A stretch of DNA of 64,000 nucleotides from Nostoc sp. 'Peltigera membranacea cyanobiont' N6 (GTDB lineage: Bacteria; Cyanobacteriota; Cyanobacteriia; Cyanobacteriales; Nostocaceae): positions 1-64,000 of the forward strand of contig NZ_CP026682.1 of assembly GCF_002949735.1 (NCBI RefSeq), written 5' to 3'. This document shows, one piece after another, positions 42,519 through 50,936 of the stretch. Both the position numbers and the translations under genes were made by a program. The notes under the pieces were generated by a model. The model saw only the letters and a program-made list of their open reading frames with translations, ran no database searches and was not told the origin of the DNA. Within the stretch, counting starts at the first letter, position 1. Each line of letters begins with the position of its first letter.

Positions 42519-42556
42519 TTTCTTGCTCCTCTAAATTTAGATGGTTGAAAGGAACG

Positions 42557-42597
42557 AATTTCCATTAGTTTCAACTTTGAAAAACTAAATCGATTTC
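42557..42597. repeat. Left direct repeat flanking the hydrolase gene
   Basis: AATTTCCATTAGTTTCAACT then TTGAAAAACTAAATCGATTTCGC is closely matched at 43651-43697 (AATTTCCATTGGTGTGTTCT then AACTTTGAAAAACTGAATCG). The right copy includes the 3-prime end of a small minus-strand gene, so the left copy is a fragment of a duplicate of it. Confidence 0.6.
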
Positions 42598-42659
42598 GCT
42601 ATGGAGAAACTCTGGAATCAAAGCTGTCTAAAATGAAGAAACTGATGTATTAGAAGGAT

Positions 42660-43520
42660 ATGGAAAGTAAATGGATTAGTCATAACGGAGTTCGCCTTTT
42701 CTCCGAATCTGTCGGTACTCCAGATGATCCACCAATTTTATTAATTATGGGAGCGATGGCTTCAGCCGTGTGGTGGGCGGAAGACTTCTGCTGCCGATTA
42801 GCTGCTCTGGGGCGCTATGTAATTCGCTACGATCACCGAGATACAGGACGCTCAACAAGTTACGAGCCAGGTCGCATTTACTATTCTGTTGAGGATCTAG
42901 CGGATGATGCTTTTTGTGTTCTCGATGGCTATGGGATTCAGAGTGCCCATTTAGTAGGGATATCGCTAGGAGGATTCCTAGCTCAACTCATGACACTCAA
43001 GCGTCCTCAACGGGTCAAAAGTCTGACCTTAATCGCCTCGGAACCCTTGGCCCAGACTGAGCCGACCATACCAGGGATCGATTCATCTGTCCTGGAATAC
43101 CATGCAAAAGCCAGTGAACTGGATTGGGCAAACCGTGAGGCAGTGATTGAGTACCAAATTGGTGCGTGGCGATTGATTTCCGGTTCAGCCCATGCGTTTG
43201 ATGAATCAGCTATCCGCGAATTAGCTGGGGCTGACTTTGATCGTACTCCCAATCTCAAGACGACCTTTAATCATGCCTTGCTTCAAGGTGGAGAAAAATG
43301 GTTTAACCGCCTCCACGAAATCGCTGTACCAACTCTGGTCATTCATGGCACAGAAGATTGTGTGTTGCCCTATGCCCATAGCTTGGCATTACAAGCAGAA
43401 ATCCAAGATGCTGTATTACTACCATTGCCAGGAACGGGACACGAACTACATCGCAATGACTGGTTTGTTATTCTTGAAGCGATAGAAAAGCACACTGTAT
43501 CACAGCAAGAAACAGCCTAA
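42660..43520 (+). CDS. Alpha/beta hydrolase
   Basis: 286 residues. Nucleophile elbow VGISLGG (S102), acid HGTEDCVLP (D233) and base GTGHEL (H261); the oxyanion region is ILLIMGAMASAVWW and YDHRDTGRS follows. The catalytic triad is complete. Substrate unknown; similarity is to esterase/haloperoxidase-type hydrolases. It stands alone between two direct repeats and looks like acquired cargo. Confidence 0.85.
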   Translation: MESKWISHNGVRLFSESVGTPDDPPILLIMGAMASAVWWAEDFCCRLAALGRYVIRYDHRDTGRSTSYEPGRIYYSVEDLADDAFCVLDGYGIQSAHLVGISLGGFLAQLMTLKRPQRVKSLTLIASEPLAQTEPTIPGIDSSVLEYHAKASELDWANREAVIEYQIGAWRLISGSAHAFDESAIRELAGADFDRTPNLKTTFNHALLQGGEKWFNRLHEIAVPTLVIHGTEDCVLPYAHSLALQAEIQDAVLLPLPGTGHELHRNDWFVILEAIEKHTVSQQETA

Positions 43521-43667
43521 AAATTCCCTTGGAGCGGACTATTGAAAGTCTTTTAATTCGATATTGCAATAATCTTGACTACTGCTAATAAGCCGCAGTG
43601 TATATTGACAGCCTTGCAATATGGCTTGAATTTCTGAAGTAGTTAGCTTAATTTCCATTGGTGTGTT

Positions 43668-43880
43668 CTAACTTTGAAAAACTGAATCGATTTCGCCGTT
43701 ATCAATAGCCTTTTTTGCGTGGCCAACAGCTTGTGTATGATTGTCAAAAGTTTGAGTTGAAGGTGATGCCCAAGTTGTTTTAAAAAAGCCCTGCTGACCA
43801 ACGTGAACATCTACAGCACCATCTGATAATTCGGTAGTCTCGATTTTGTAGCCGCCATGTTTGGTTTTGTACTCTTTCAT
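43668..43880 (-). CDS. Small unknown protein
   Basis: 70 residues: KHGGYKIETTELSDGAVDVH then TQTFDNHTQAVGHAKKAIDN. A small beta-rich protein ending in a helix. Its 3-prime end is duplicated at 42557-42597 on the far side of the hydrolase gene. Function unknown. Confidence 0.5.
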   Translation of the reverse strand: MKEYKTKHGGYKIETTELSDGAVDVHVGQQGFFKTTWASPSTQTFDNHTQAVGHAKKAIDNGEIDSVFQS

Positions 43881-43894
43881 TGCCGTTAACTCAC

Positions 43895-44248
43895 CTAAAA
43901 TTTATCTCGTTGAATACTTACACTTGCTCCGACTAAAGAACTGCCTAAGAAGGCGGAAAAACTGACCAGCATTGCACCCAGGCAAATATTTTTTTGCTGC
44001 TCCCAACCAGAGATGATTATGTTGGGATTAGCATTTGTCTCGATTACTTCTAGCCCCCAACAAGCCATTGCCCCAACTCCAGAAAATCCAGTAATTAGTA
44101 GAGAGATAATTGCAGTTGTTTCTATGGTGCGATCTATGAATACTTTGGAGTTGAATCGTCTTCTTGGACGATGATTTTTAACTAACCGGACTTTTGGCTC
44201 TTGCATACTTGAACGAGCAATTGGTTTGTGATTAGCCATCGGTTTCAC
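43895..44248 (-). CDS. Two-helix membrane protein, basic N-terminus
   Basis: 117 residues. A basic N-terminus (RLVKNHRPRRRFNSK), then two membrane segments (TIETTAIISLLITGFSGVGA; NICLGAMLVSFSAFLGSSLV). Alternative start at 44239. No family recognised. Confidence 0.5.
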   Translation of the reverse strand: MKPMANHKPIARSSMQEPKVRLVKNHRPRRRFNSKVFIDRTIETTAIISLLITGFSGVGAMACWGLEVIETNANPNIIISGWEQQKNICLGAMLVSFSAFLGSSLVGASVSIQRDKF

Positions 44249-44254
44249 TTATTC

Positions 44255-44470
44255 TCACGAATTACTAGGAAAAATATGATCCTCTACAGACAACTTGAAC
44301 TGTTTTATCCCTCCGCTATAGTGTCTTTTGATACCTGAAACTATTTCTTGTTCTGTGAGTTCTTCAACTTCTTCGGGGCAGGATAAATCGCGCCAAGGCA
44401 AACACTCTTTTATCCACTCTTTCGCCCACAAAAATTCGTTAGCAGTTAACTGCTCTACTTGTATTTTCAT
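44255..44470 (-). CDS. Small unknown protein
   Basis: 71 residues: TANEFLWAKEWIKECLPWRD then CPEEVEELTEQEIVSGIKRH. Helical and acidic. Its ATG overlaps the stop of the upstream gene (ATGA), indicating coupling. Confidence 0.5.
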   Translation of the reverse strand: MKIQVEQLTANEFLWAKEWIKECLPWRDLSCPEEVEELTEQEIVSGIKRHYSGGIKQFKLSVEDHIFPSNS

Positions 44471-44667
44471 TCCCCATTCTCCAACTCCACAAAAAAGCCT
44501 GCACCAGTATTATTAATCTTTACCAATTTTTGATTGACCAGTGTTTGTATGACACATAGGCTAAATTTGATACTGCATAATCGTGCGCTACCTCCACAGC
44601 GCCGGAGGTATTGTAGACACAGTGAGGACTGGTCAGTAGAGGTGGGGTAAACGGATTTTCTCGGCAT
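44467..44667 (-). CDS. Small unknown protein, coupled to the next gene
   Basis: 66 residues from the ATG at 44667; a longer reading from 44754 would overlap the preceding gene heavily. The second half, SIKFSLCVIQTLVNQKLVKI then NNTGAGFFVELENGE, looks like a small winged-helix end. The stop overlaps the next start. Confidence 0.4.
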   Translation of the reverse strand: MPRKSVYPTSTDQSSLCLQYLRRCGGSARLCSIKFSLCVIQTLVNQKLVKINNTGAGFFVELENGE

Positions 44668-44675
44668 AATCTTGA

Positions 44676-44870
44676 CTATGACTCTATGATTTGTAAATGA
44701 TGTGGATTGAAAAAAATTCCTTGACCAGTCGGCATATCTGGGAAATGAACGCAAACCATGCCGTGTGCTGAATACTGAATTACTGTACCTGTTTGCCCTA
44801 ATCTTTGGTCTTTTTCTGTCAGTGCTTTAATGACTTTAACAACTGAATTAATTGGTGGAAGATTAGCCAT
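44676..44870 (-). CDS. Small SH3-like protein
   Basis: 64 residues: PPINSVVKVIKALTEKDQRL, then GQTGTVIQYSAHGMVCVHFP and GIFFNPHHLQIIE. The GQTGTV...V.F pattern is that of a KOW/SH3-like barrel. Function unknown. Confidence 0.6.
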   Translation of the reverse strand: MANLPPINSVVKVIKALTEKDQRLGQTGTVIQYSAHGMVCVHFPDMPTGQGIFFNPHHLQIIES

Positions 44871-44902
44871 TTTTAATCCTTGACTGAATAGCCTATTATT
44901 AA

Positions 44903-45220
44903 TTAGTAATTCGAGTTTTCACCAATACCGTATTGCCATCTTAGAAAACTGACGGGAGTACAAATTTCTTGCCAATCACAAGCTCCTCTTGGTGCATCCC
45001 AGTCTTGTCGGTATTCCTCTTCAAAATACCCCAGTCCCCAGTGCCAGTCGTCATATTCCGGCTCCGACTCCCATCCAAACCAAAGAGCAACATTCACTTT
45101 AATCAGATACAAAAACTTAATCGTCCATCCGCCATCGTAATCAGAAATAAAATCGTAATACTCTCTTAAAAAGCGTTCATTTGTTAATGCAATTAAATCC
45201 ATTCTTGACCAAAGGTTCAT
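44903..45220 (-). CDS. Small Trp-rich unknown protein
   Basis: 105 residues, unusually rich in Trp, Tyr, Glu and Asp (EYDDWHWGLGYFEEEYRQDW). No membrane segment or cysteine motif. It lies 39 nt downstream of the ERF-type gene on the same strand, so it may be part of the recombination operon. Confidence 0.5.
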   Translation of the reverse strand: MNLWSRMDLIALTNERFLREYYDFISDYDGGWTIKFLYLIKVNVALWFGWESEPEYDDWHWGLGYFEEEYRQDWDAPRGACDWQEICTPVSFLRWQYGIGENSNY

Positions 45221-45259
45221 CTTTTCTTTACCCCCTAGTTTGAAGTATGATTTCTCTTC

Positions 45260-46033
45260 TCAATTCAGTTCTGGTAATTGTGCAAGCGCTCCTTCCATCC
45301 AGTCGGTGATTGCTCTTGTTTCATCTACTCCTCGTGCCACAGCATCAATTACGTGTCTCTGATAAGAACTAACAGCATGATCAGGATGTCCAAACTTATT
45401 ACCAGCCCAAGCCAAACACATAGTTTTCACTAGCTCATCAATTTGGAGAGAACCAAGCTCACTCGGACTAGTCACATTTCGAGAATGCAGCCACTCTTTG
45501 ACTAAATCGAGTGGATAATTTAAAAGTGTGCGAACTTCTTTGACTCGCAAATCTTTTGGACTGATTGATGGTGCAGTTACAGCTTGCTTTGGTTGCTGGA
45601 CTCTATACTGTAGATTGTCTTTGCGGGGTCTAATGTTATTCTGTGGTTGCTCAGGCTTTTGAGGAGTAGTTACGCTTTCAGCATCATTATCTTCATCAGC
45701 AGTCACCGATAAAATTGCACAAACTGCATATCGTCGTGCATAAGTTAATGCTGCGCCAAACTTTTGAGAGTCACTAATTTCAGGTAGAGGATAAGTGCTG
45801 GTGATACTCTCTCCAGATTCATGAAAAACATGAGTCCGCAGGACGGTTTTACTTTCAAAGATTTCGGTAGTTTGAATTATTACCAATCCATATTTACCAA
45901 GCGCAGGAGTGACAGCATCTAACACAGCATCTAGTGTTGCATATTTGCGCTTGTAGTGAGGATTAGTACCGTCTTTTTGAATGGGATTAAACTCTGCCTT
46001 TGCTTTGATTAAAGCTTTGATTAATTCTTGCAT
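45260..46033 (-). CDS. ERF-family single-strand annealing protein
   Basis: 257 residues from the ATG at 46033, which has TTGGAGCC at good spacing; an upstream TTG at 46057 is less likely. Family text: NPHYKRKYATLDAVLDAVTP, YGLVIIQTTEI, QKFGAALTYARRYAVCAILS and VTADEDND. ERF proteins anneal homologous single strands for phage and plasmid recombination. The C-terminal ~90 residues are an unassigned helical domain. The neighbouring small genes probably form its operon. Confidence 0.85.
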   Translation of the reverse strand: MQELIKALIKAKAEFNPIQKDGTNPHYKRKYATLDAVLDAVTPALGKYGLVIIQTTEIFESKTVLRTHVFHESGESITSTYPLPEISDSQKFGAALTYARRYAVCAILSVTADEDNDAESVTTPQKPEQPQNNIRPRKDNLQYRVQQPKQAVTAPSISPKDLRVKEVRTLLNYPLDLVKEWLHSRNVTSPSELGSLQIDELVKTMCLAWAGNKFGHPDHAVSSYQRHVIDAVARGVDETRAITDWMEGALAQLPELN

Positions 46034-46050
46034 TGGTTGGCTCCAAGTTA

Positions 46051-46311
46051 TTACCAATCACTTTCGTTGATATCACCAGACACTTTTTTGTTAGACTTAG
46101 CCTTATTTATCTGAAACTCTGAGGCTTTTAACACAGGCATTGCCGCTTGTTTTACTGAAGCTTTGGCTTGATGATAGAGGAATTGGGTTATCCCATCAGC
46201 GTCTTCCCCATCTTCGACTTGTGCCCAGAGAGAGCAGCCTAGTTCTAGGGATTCATAATCACCAAGATTGAATTTTCTGGAATAGCTGACAGATACAGTT
46301 GTGAATTTCAT
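46051..46311 (-). CDS. Small unknown protein upstream of the ERF gene
   Basis: 86 residues from the ATG at 46311 (MKFTTVSVSYSRKFNLGDYE, then LELGCSLWAQVEDGEDADGI). The spacing to the ERF start is 17 nt. Such small proteins often sit beside ERF in phage and plasmid modules; a role in single-strand binding is possible but unproven. Confidence 0.6.
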   Translation of the reverse strand: MKFTTVSVSYSRKFNLGDYESLELGCSLWAQVEDGEDADGITQFLYHQAKASVKQAAMPVLKASEFQINKAKSNKKVSGDINESDW

Positions 46312-46339
46312 TTTGTTTGGGTTTACTAAATTTTGGCTG

Positions 46340-46567
46340 TCAATTCTCTTCGTTAGTATCAACCATCTCAATGCTGAGAACGAGACATAAATCGCTAGCT
46401 TTTACACCAATAATTCCTGGCTCAATTTCAGTAGATAATTCCTCAATGATTGAATGAAAGCCAGGGTCTTCATCATTGATTTCTATCTCCATCAAACCTG
46501 CATTGTTTGATATAACAGTTGCCCAACTTGGCAAAGCTTGAGGAATACTAGTTGCATAGAATTTCAT
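46340..46567 (-). CDS. Small unknown acidic protein
   Basis: 75 residues: FYATSIPQALPSWATVISNN, then EIEINDEDPGFHSIIEELST. Acidic, no domain recognised. Its start overlaps the preceding stop (ATGA-type), so it is coupled within the ERF operon. Confidence 0.5.
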   Translation of the reverse strand: MKFYATSIPQALPSWATVISNNAGLMEIEINDEDPGFHSIIEELSTEIEPGIIGVKASDLCLVLSIEMVDTNEEN

Positions 46568-46779
46568 AATTCTGATTCCTGATTAAACTTGACTTCAACG
46601 ATTTCTTCAACACAACCCATTACCTCGCCCAAGTAATGCAGAACATCACCCAAATGAGTCGCTGCTTCTGGGTCAATCTTCTTTTCAGCAATCAACAAAA
46701 GCCAATTTTCATCTTGGGCGATCGCCTGAATTTTCAGGTAGCACGAATTGAACTGGTTCAGTATTTCTGTGGTTTCCAT
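46564..46779 (-). CDS. Small unknown helical protein
   Basis: 71 residues: EILNQFNSCYLKIQAIAQDE, then DPEAATHLGDVLHYLGEVMG. Helical and acidic; first gene of the tightly packed ERF set. No domain recognised. Confidence 0.5.
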   Translation of the reverse strand: METTEILNQFNSCYLKIQAIAQDENWLLLIAEKKIDPEAATHLGDVLHYLGEVMGCVEEIVEVKFNQESEL

Positions 46780-46844
46780 TGGTATTATTTATGAAGCTAA
46801 ATAGTTTTATTGAGGAGGTGGGCTGTCAAGACCCACCTTTTTCC

Positions 46845-47267
46845 TTATGCTGCTACTAAATTGCTAGTTTCTGGCGTTAGCACGTATTTCTTCAAGCGCT
46901 CCCACTCGTCACTCGTCAGCGAATCGAATTCCTTATCTAGCAACTCCTCTTCCGTGGGTGATTGCTCTGTAGCTGTTGTTGATACCCTTGCCACCTTCAT
47001 AAATTGGTCTAGTCCAACTGCTGCATCAACCGGCTTGGCGTATCGAAGAGAATCCACTCCGTTTGACCAGTGGGTAATATGCTGAAATATCACCCCAATC
47101 ATCGAATTAGATTTGTACACTCGATAATTTCTGGGGCAAGCTCCGTCAGCATAAACCAGCTTGTAGCCAGGAATCTCTTGCACCTCTGCGTTGGGGTCGC
47201 TTGGAGGTAACAGTATCTTCTCAAGAGACTCTTCCAACTCCGTTTGTTGAAGAAATGTGGTAATCAT
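46845..47267 (-). CDS. Unknown protein
   Basis: 140 residues from the ATG at 47267 (MITTFLQQTELEESLEKILL); a longer reading from 47339 adds a His/Asn-rich stretch that looks non-native. Middle PGYKLVYADGACPRNYRVYK, C-terminus acidic with EEELLDKEFDSLTSDEWERL. No family recognised. Confidence 0.55.
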   Translation of the reverse strand: MITTFLQQTELEESLEKILLPPSDPNAEVQEIPGYKLVYADGACPRNYRVYKSNSMIGVIFQHITHWSNGVDSLRYAKPVDAAVGLDQFMKVARVSTTATEQSPTEEELLDKEFDSLTSDEWERLKKYVLTPETSNLVAA

Positions 47268-47549
47268 AGTCTGTGTGCCATGATGATTTGGATTGCCTAA
47301 ATTTCGTTTATGTGGCGATTGCAGGTGTTTGGTATGCAATCGCCTTTCTCACTAGCAGTACTAGGGATTTCTTACACCTGTGCGTTCGGATCTGCTGGAG
47401 GGTGCATAATTTTCAGTTCATGGTTATAGAAACCCGAATCTAAATATGTGATGTTACTTGCTGTACTATGTGTGATGATTATCGTAATTGCATATAGGTG
47501 GCGATTGCTCTTGTCTTGGGAAGCAATCGCCCTTTCTACCTTCAGCAAC

Positions 47550-48116
47550 TTACGCCGCTACTGTCGCTCGGACTCCCAACAACGCAATCACTTGTTCAGC
47601 ACTAGCAGCCACACGATTGACTCCGTACTGTCTTGGTCTTGCGTACCAACCCTCTTCATCCCAACCAACGAAGCCAACTAACTTGTCCTGGCGATAGACT
47701 TTCGTACTAAATACTAGATAGTCAATCTCACCGTGGTACAAACCGAAAACAGTACAAGCTTCTTTCAACTCGGACTCCAAGCGCTGATTCCGTTCCCGTG
47801 GGGTTTCTGGTAATGTCGCTTTTACTTCTGCAACTCTTGTAGCGAACCAGTTGCGGTCAAATGGGAGCCGTCCACCTTGCACAAACTGCACCCATACTGT
47901 GATTCCGCCTTCAATCCAGATGGTGCGAACGGATTCGGGTTGGACTTGAATAATCTCGCCAATGATGCGGCGATCTCTGCTGGTGAGAGGATCTTGGGTG
48001 GGGGCTACAGCTTCGGCTTGGGATTCGAGGTGGTTGTACAGTTCTGCTTGGGCTAAGGTTTGTTCATCAACAGAAGAACTAGGAATTGCTTGCGGTGTAT
48101 GTGTTACGTAGGTCAT
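47550..48116 (-). CDS. Unknown protein, 189 aa
   Basis: Start ATG at 48116 (MTYVTHTPQAIPSSS) follows a GGAGAT stretch; an ATG at 48131 is also in frame. Middle IGEIIQVQPESVRTIWIEGG and C-terminus VGFVGWDEEGWYARPRQYGV suggest a compact beta-rich fold. No family recognised. The gap to the preceding gene (47268-47549) holds nothing. Confidence 0.55.
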   Translation of the reverse strand: MTYVTHTPQAIPSSSVDEQTLAQAELYNHLESQAEAVAPTQDPLTSRDRRIIGEIIQVQPESVRTIWIEGGITVWVQFVQGGRLPFDRNWFATRVAEVKATLPETPRERNQRLESELKEACTVFGLYHGEIDYLVFSTKVYRQDKLVGFVGWDEEGWYARPRQYGVNRVAASAEQVIALLGVRATVAA

Positions 48117-48307
48117 AATATTGATCTCCATTCAGTTGGATAAAAAGCGATCGCAGAAGTTGTCCAGACCGAGCGATCGCTTTATGTGATGTGTGCAAAC
48201 AACGTTGTGGTTTAGCACAACGCTCTCAAAAAGATTTGGCGTAGCCATATATTTGTGACTCAAAGCCAGTGGCACTTGAGTGATACCAAAACAGGAGATA
48301 CAACGTA

Positions 48308-48442
48308 TCAGGCGACGTGTACGACTTCAAACGCTTCAACTGTCGTCCGCCGTCCTGTCGGTAATTTCTTATTCAGTGCAAATCCATTTCCGCCTGTGTA
48401 CCCCTCGCCTTCTCTGGTTGTGCCAGTGCCTCGACTACTCAT
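48308..48442 (-). CDS. Possible short gene, 44 aa
   Basis: An otherwise gene-free, relatively GC-rich stretch (48240-48530) contains MSSRGTGTTREGEGYTGGNG, then FALNKKLPTGRRTTVEAFEV, to a TGA at 48308. The composition looks protein-like, but there is no clear Shine-Dalgarno, and another frame upstream (HPDAIKGLHYLNFDSNPE) also looks coding. This may be the broken end of a gene. The plus-strand frame across the region (48255-48548) is Pro/Val-rich and looks like a shadow. Confidence 0.3.
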   Translation of the reverse strand: MSSRGTGTTREGEGYTGGNGFALNKKLPTGRRTTVEAFEVVHVA

Positions 48443-48544
48443 CAAGCCGTCACTCTGGATTGCTGTCAAAGTTCAGATAGTGCAAACCCTTTATTGCGTC
48501 CGGGTGCAGGCAGTTTGCTTTCCCTTGCCCTTATACCTTATAGT

Positions 48545-48662
48545 ATAGCTTAATAAGTTACGCTTGTAAAGTCTCACTGAATAAGTAAAACTGAATAAGT
48601 AAAGCTTGAAAACGGAGGAAAGAAACGCTATGATTTGCTTACATTAATGGAGAAGTGAAGTT
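48545..48662 (+). promoter_or_regulatory. Operator-like repeats upstream of an XRE regulator
   Basis: TTAATAAGTTACGCTTG is followed by two copies of CTGAATAAGTAAA in tandem (about 48580-48603), 60-80 nt before a small XRE-type gene. AATAAGTWA occurs three times. Likely binding sites for that regulator, by position. Confidence 0.45.
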
Positions 48663-48917
48663 ATGAACTTAATGCAAGTTACTTTGTCGGTTGATTTGCC
48701 TGGTCTAGGCACTCGGATTAGAGAGATTAGAGAGTCCAAGGGTCTATCCCCAACTTGGGTAGCAGCTCAAGCTGGTATGAGTGTTGGCAACCTCTATCGT
48801 ATAGAAACAGAAGATGCAAAGTCTTTACCGCGTGAAACTTTGCGTAAGCTTTCTGATGCCCTTGGTGTAAATTTTGATGCCGAGGTTAAAGCTGCTTTAG
48901 TGCAAGAGATAGAATAA
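48663..48917 (+). CDS. XRE-family helix-turn-helix regulator
   Basis: 84 residues. LGTRIREIRESKGLSPTWVA, then AQAGMSVGNLYRIETEDAKS and LPRETLRKLSDALGVNFDAE: a standard XRE/Cro helix-turn-helix. Start ATG with GGAGAAGTGAAGTT upstream. Probably autoregulated through the AATAAGTWA repeats before it. 48918-49232 holds two HIP1 octamers and an inverted pair CAAAGTGAAC (49109) / GTTCACTTTG (49171) around a TATAAT box (49123). Confidence 0.8.
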   Translation: MNLMQVTLSVDLPGLGTRIREIRESKGLSPTWVAAQAGMSVGNLYRIETEDAKSLPRETLRKLSDALGVNFDAEVKAALVQEIE

Positions 48918-49232
48918 ATTTTCTACTAATGATGCGGTTAGCATAAAGCAAACGTTATTGCCTCATTAGTATACAAATTTAGTAAGTGTATTTTTTGCAA
49001 CTAACAATCGGAGCAACTACTGGAATTATCTTTAGATAAATAGCACAACAACTAAAAGCGATCGCCCACCGTCCAAAGTTAGCGATCGCCCGTTCAATTC
49101 ATTCACGACAAAGTGAACTAACTATAATGCTGACACATTTTTGGAAAAACCCTCCAAATCATCTGCTCTTGTTCACTTTGGTTAAACTGCAACACCTCAA
49201 TTTTTAAGCATTTACCATAGTGGGCAATAAAT

Positions 49233-50831
49233 ATGCTGACACTAGACAGAGAACAAACAACAGCACTCGATTACAATGTTGTCAACACTAGTATCCAGAA
49301 AACCTTCACTGCCATTGACAGGTTCGAGTGGCAGGCGGTAAATGAAATTCTCCAGATGCGGGAACAGCAGCTTTACCTGCAAGCTGGATATAAAAGCTTT
49401 GAAGAATACTGCCAGCGTGAGTTATGCACCTGGGGCGGATACCGACGAATCAACCAACTGCTAGGGGCAAAGAAAGTCATAGACGCAGTTGGTGAATTGG
49501 GCGGACACATCAAAAATGAGCGTCAAGCCCGTCCACTACTACGCTTGGTTAGGGAACCAGAAAAACTAAAACAAGCTGTAGCGATCGCTCTCAAAGATAA
49601 CGCCTCCCCTGGTGAATCAGACTTTGCGGCTGCTGCAAATATTGTGGTTCCTCAACTTCCACGCAAAAAACAATCTATTCAGGAACCAATGGTTCCCAAA
49701 ATTCAAGAACCAGTGGTTCCTCAAAAAGCCATTGTCACAGTCTCACAACAGTCCCATTCCAGATATGGAGATGAGGGAACCATTGAGGCAGATGCACCGA
49801 ATCGCTGGCAACAGATTGTCACTTTTGCTGATGGCGAGAGGCTGCTGATCAACAATGCTGATTTAGATGCCGCTAGTGTCCAATTTCCCAGAGAGCGCAC
49901 TTACCCCGCAGAATATTCTGAGGCGATCGCGGCACTTAAAGAGCAACACAAACAGGAACTAGAGCGACTTTCCCAGGAATTGAGGATTGGCTTGCAAACA
50001 GAGGCCACAGCCAAAGCTGAAGAACAAGTACAAGAACAACTCTTGACCTTGCAAAATCTGTACAAACAACAAAGGGAGCAAAACGTTCAATTGCAGCAGC
50101 GGCTGAATGAAATGGAATCGCTACGACAGTTAGAGGCTGAGAACCAACAACTCCAGCAACGCATTCAGGAATTGGAACGTGCCGTAGAAGAACGTCCCTC
50201 GCAACAGTGGGGGAATACGATGACCCAACAGGCAACTAAAGCTTTGAACAAGCAAGTGAAGCAAGCCCTGGAAAAAACAATTGATTTGCGATCGCTAGCC
50301 CAAGAACCGCCAAAAGAAAATGCCCAGGAATGTCTGCGGCTGATGGGCATGGCTTTGAAAAACCTTGCCAGTGCGATGAACAACACTCAGGCATTGGAGG
50401 CAGCAGCGATAATTCTGGGAAGTGAACCTACACCAATTGCGATCGCATATCGAGCCGAGCAACTGGAAATGCTTCCGCAGGCGGTTAGTGATATTCGACA
50501 GGTGCTTGCACAGCCTGAGTGTAGTTGGGAGGACTATTGGGCGGTGGCGCAAGAGTATGAGGTAATTAAACAGGACTACTGGGCGGAATTAACAACCCAA
50601 GAGACTGATTTAATTACTGCACTCCAGAACGCATCCTCTCAACCGGACAGAATTGGTATCGGGTCTATCGTTGCCCATGCCGACCCATACCGTACTTTGT
50701 ATGTCGCCAAAGGAGAAGTGATTCAAGATTTGGGAGATGAGGTAATCGTTGCATGGGATCACTGGCAGAACGACTCGAAAAAGACTGACAGGTATTTCCG
50801 AGATGAGTTGCGGTTTTGGCAGCCTGAATAG
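49233..50831 (+). CDS. Large coiled-coil protein with DNA-binding-type N-terminus
   Basis: 532 residues. The N-terminal ~120 residues (ALDYNVVNTSIQKTFTAIDR, YKSFEEYCQRELCTWGGYRR, INQLLGAKKVIDAVGELGGH) resemble the DUF3102-like domain of phage and plasmid proteins, presumed to bind DNA. A Pro/Val/Gln linker with repeated EPMVPKIQEPVVPQK leads to a long coiled coil (~225-340), then a helical C-terminal domain. It could be a replication or partition accessory (KfrA-like architecture). Function unproven. Confidence 0.55.
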   Translation: MLTLDREQTTALDYNVVNTSIQKTFTAIDRFEWQAVNEILQMREQQLYLQAGYKSFEEYCQRELCTWGGYRRINQLLGAKKVIDAVGELGGHIKNERQARPLLRLVREPEKLKQAVAIALKDNASPGESDFAAAANIVVPQLPRKKQSIQEPMVPKIQEPVVPQKAIVTVSQQSHSRYGDEGTIEADAPNRWQQIVTFADGERLLINNADLDAASVQFPRERTYPAEYSEAIAALKEQHKQELERLSQELRIGLQTEATAKAEEQVQEQLLTLQNLYKQQREQNVQLQQRLNEMESLRQLEAENQQLQQRIQELERAVEERPSQQWGNTMTQQATKALNKQVKQALEKTIDLRSLAQEPPKENAQECLRLMGMALKNLASAMNNTQALEAAAIILGSEPTPIAIAYRAEQLEMLPQAVSDIRQVLAQPECSWEDYWAVAQEYEVIKQDYWAELTTQETDLITALQNASSQPDRIGIGSIVAHADPYRTLYVAKGEVIQDLGDEVIVAWDHWQNDSKKTDRYFRDELRFWQPE

Positions 50832-50936
50832 GCTTTCAATGTACTGATAACTTTTTAGACAAATAAATGCAAGTAGCAAGCTCCACATCACAGTGGGGGA
50901 AATTTCCGTGCGCCAACATAAACAGGAGATTGAAAG

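Noticed and set aside
48255..48548. 97-codon plus-strand frame
   Set aside because: Pro/Val-rich text without start signal; opposite-strand readings look more protein-like.
49936..50552. Several minus-strand frames in 49.9-50.6 kb
   Set aside because: Cys/Val/Arg-rich antisense of the coiled-coil region of the 49233 gene.
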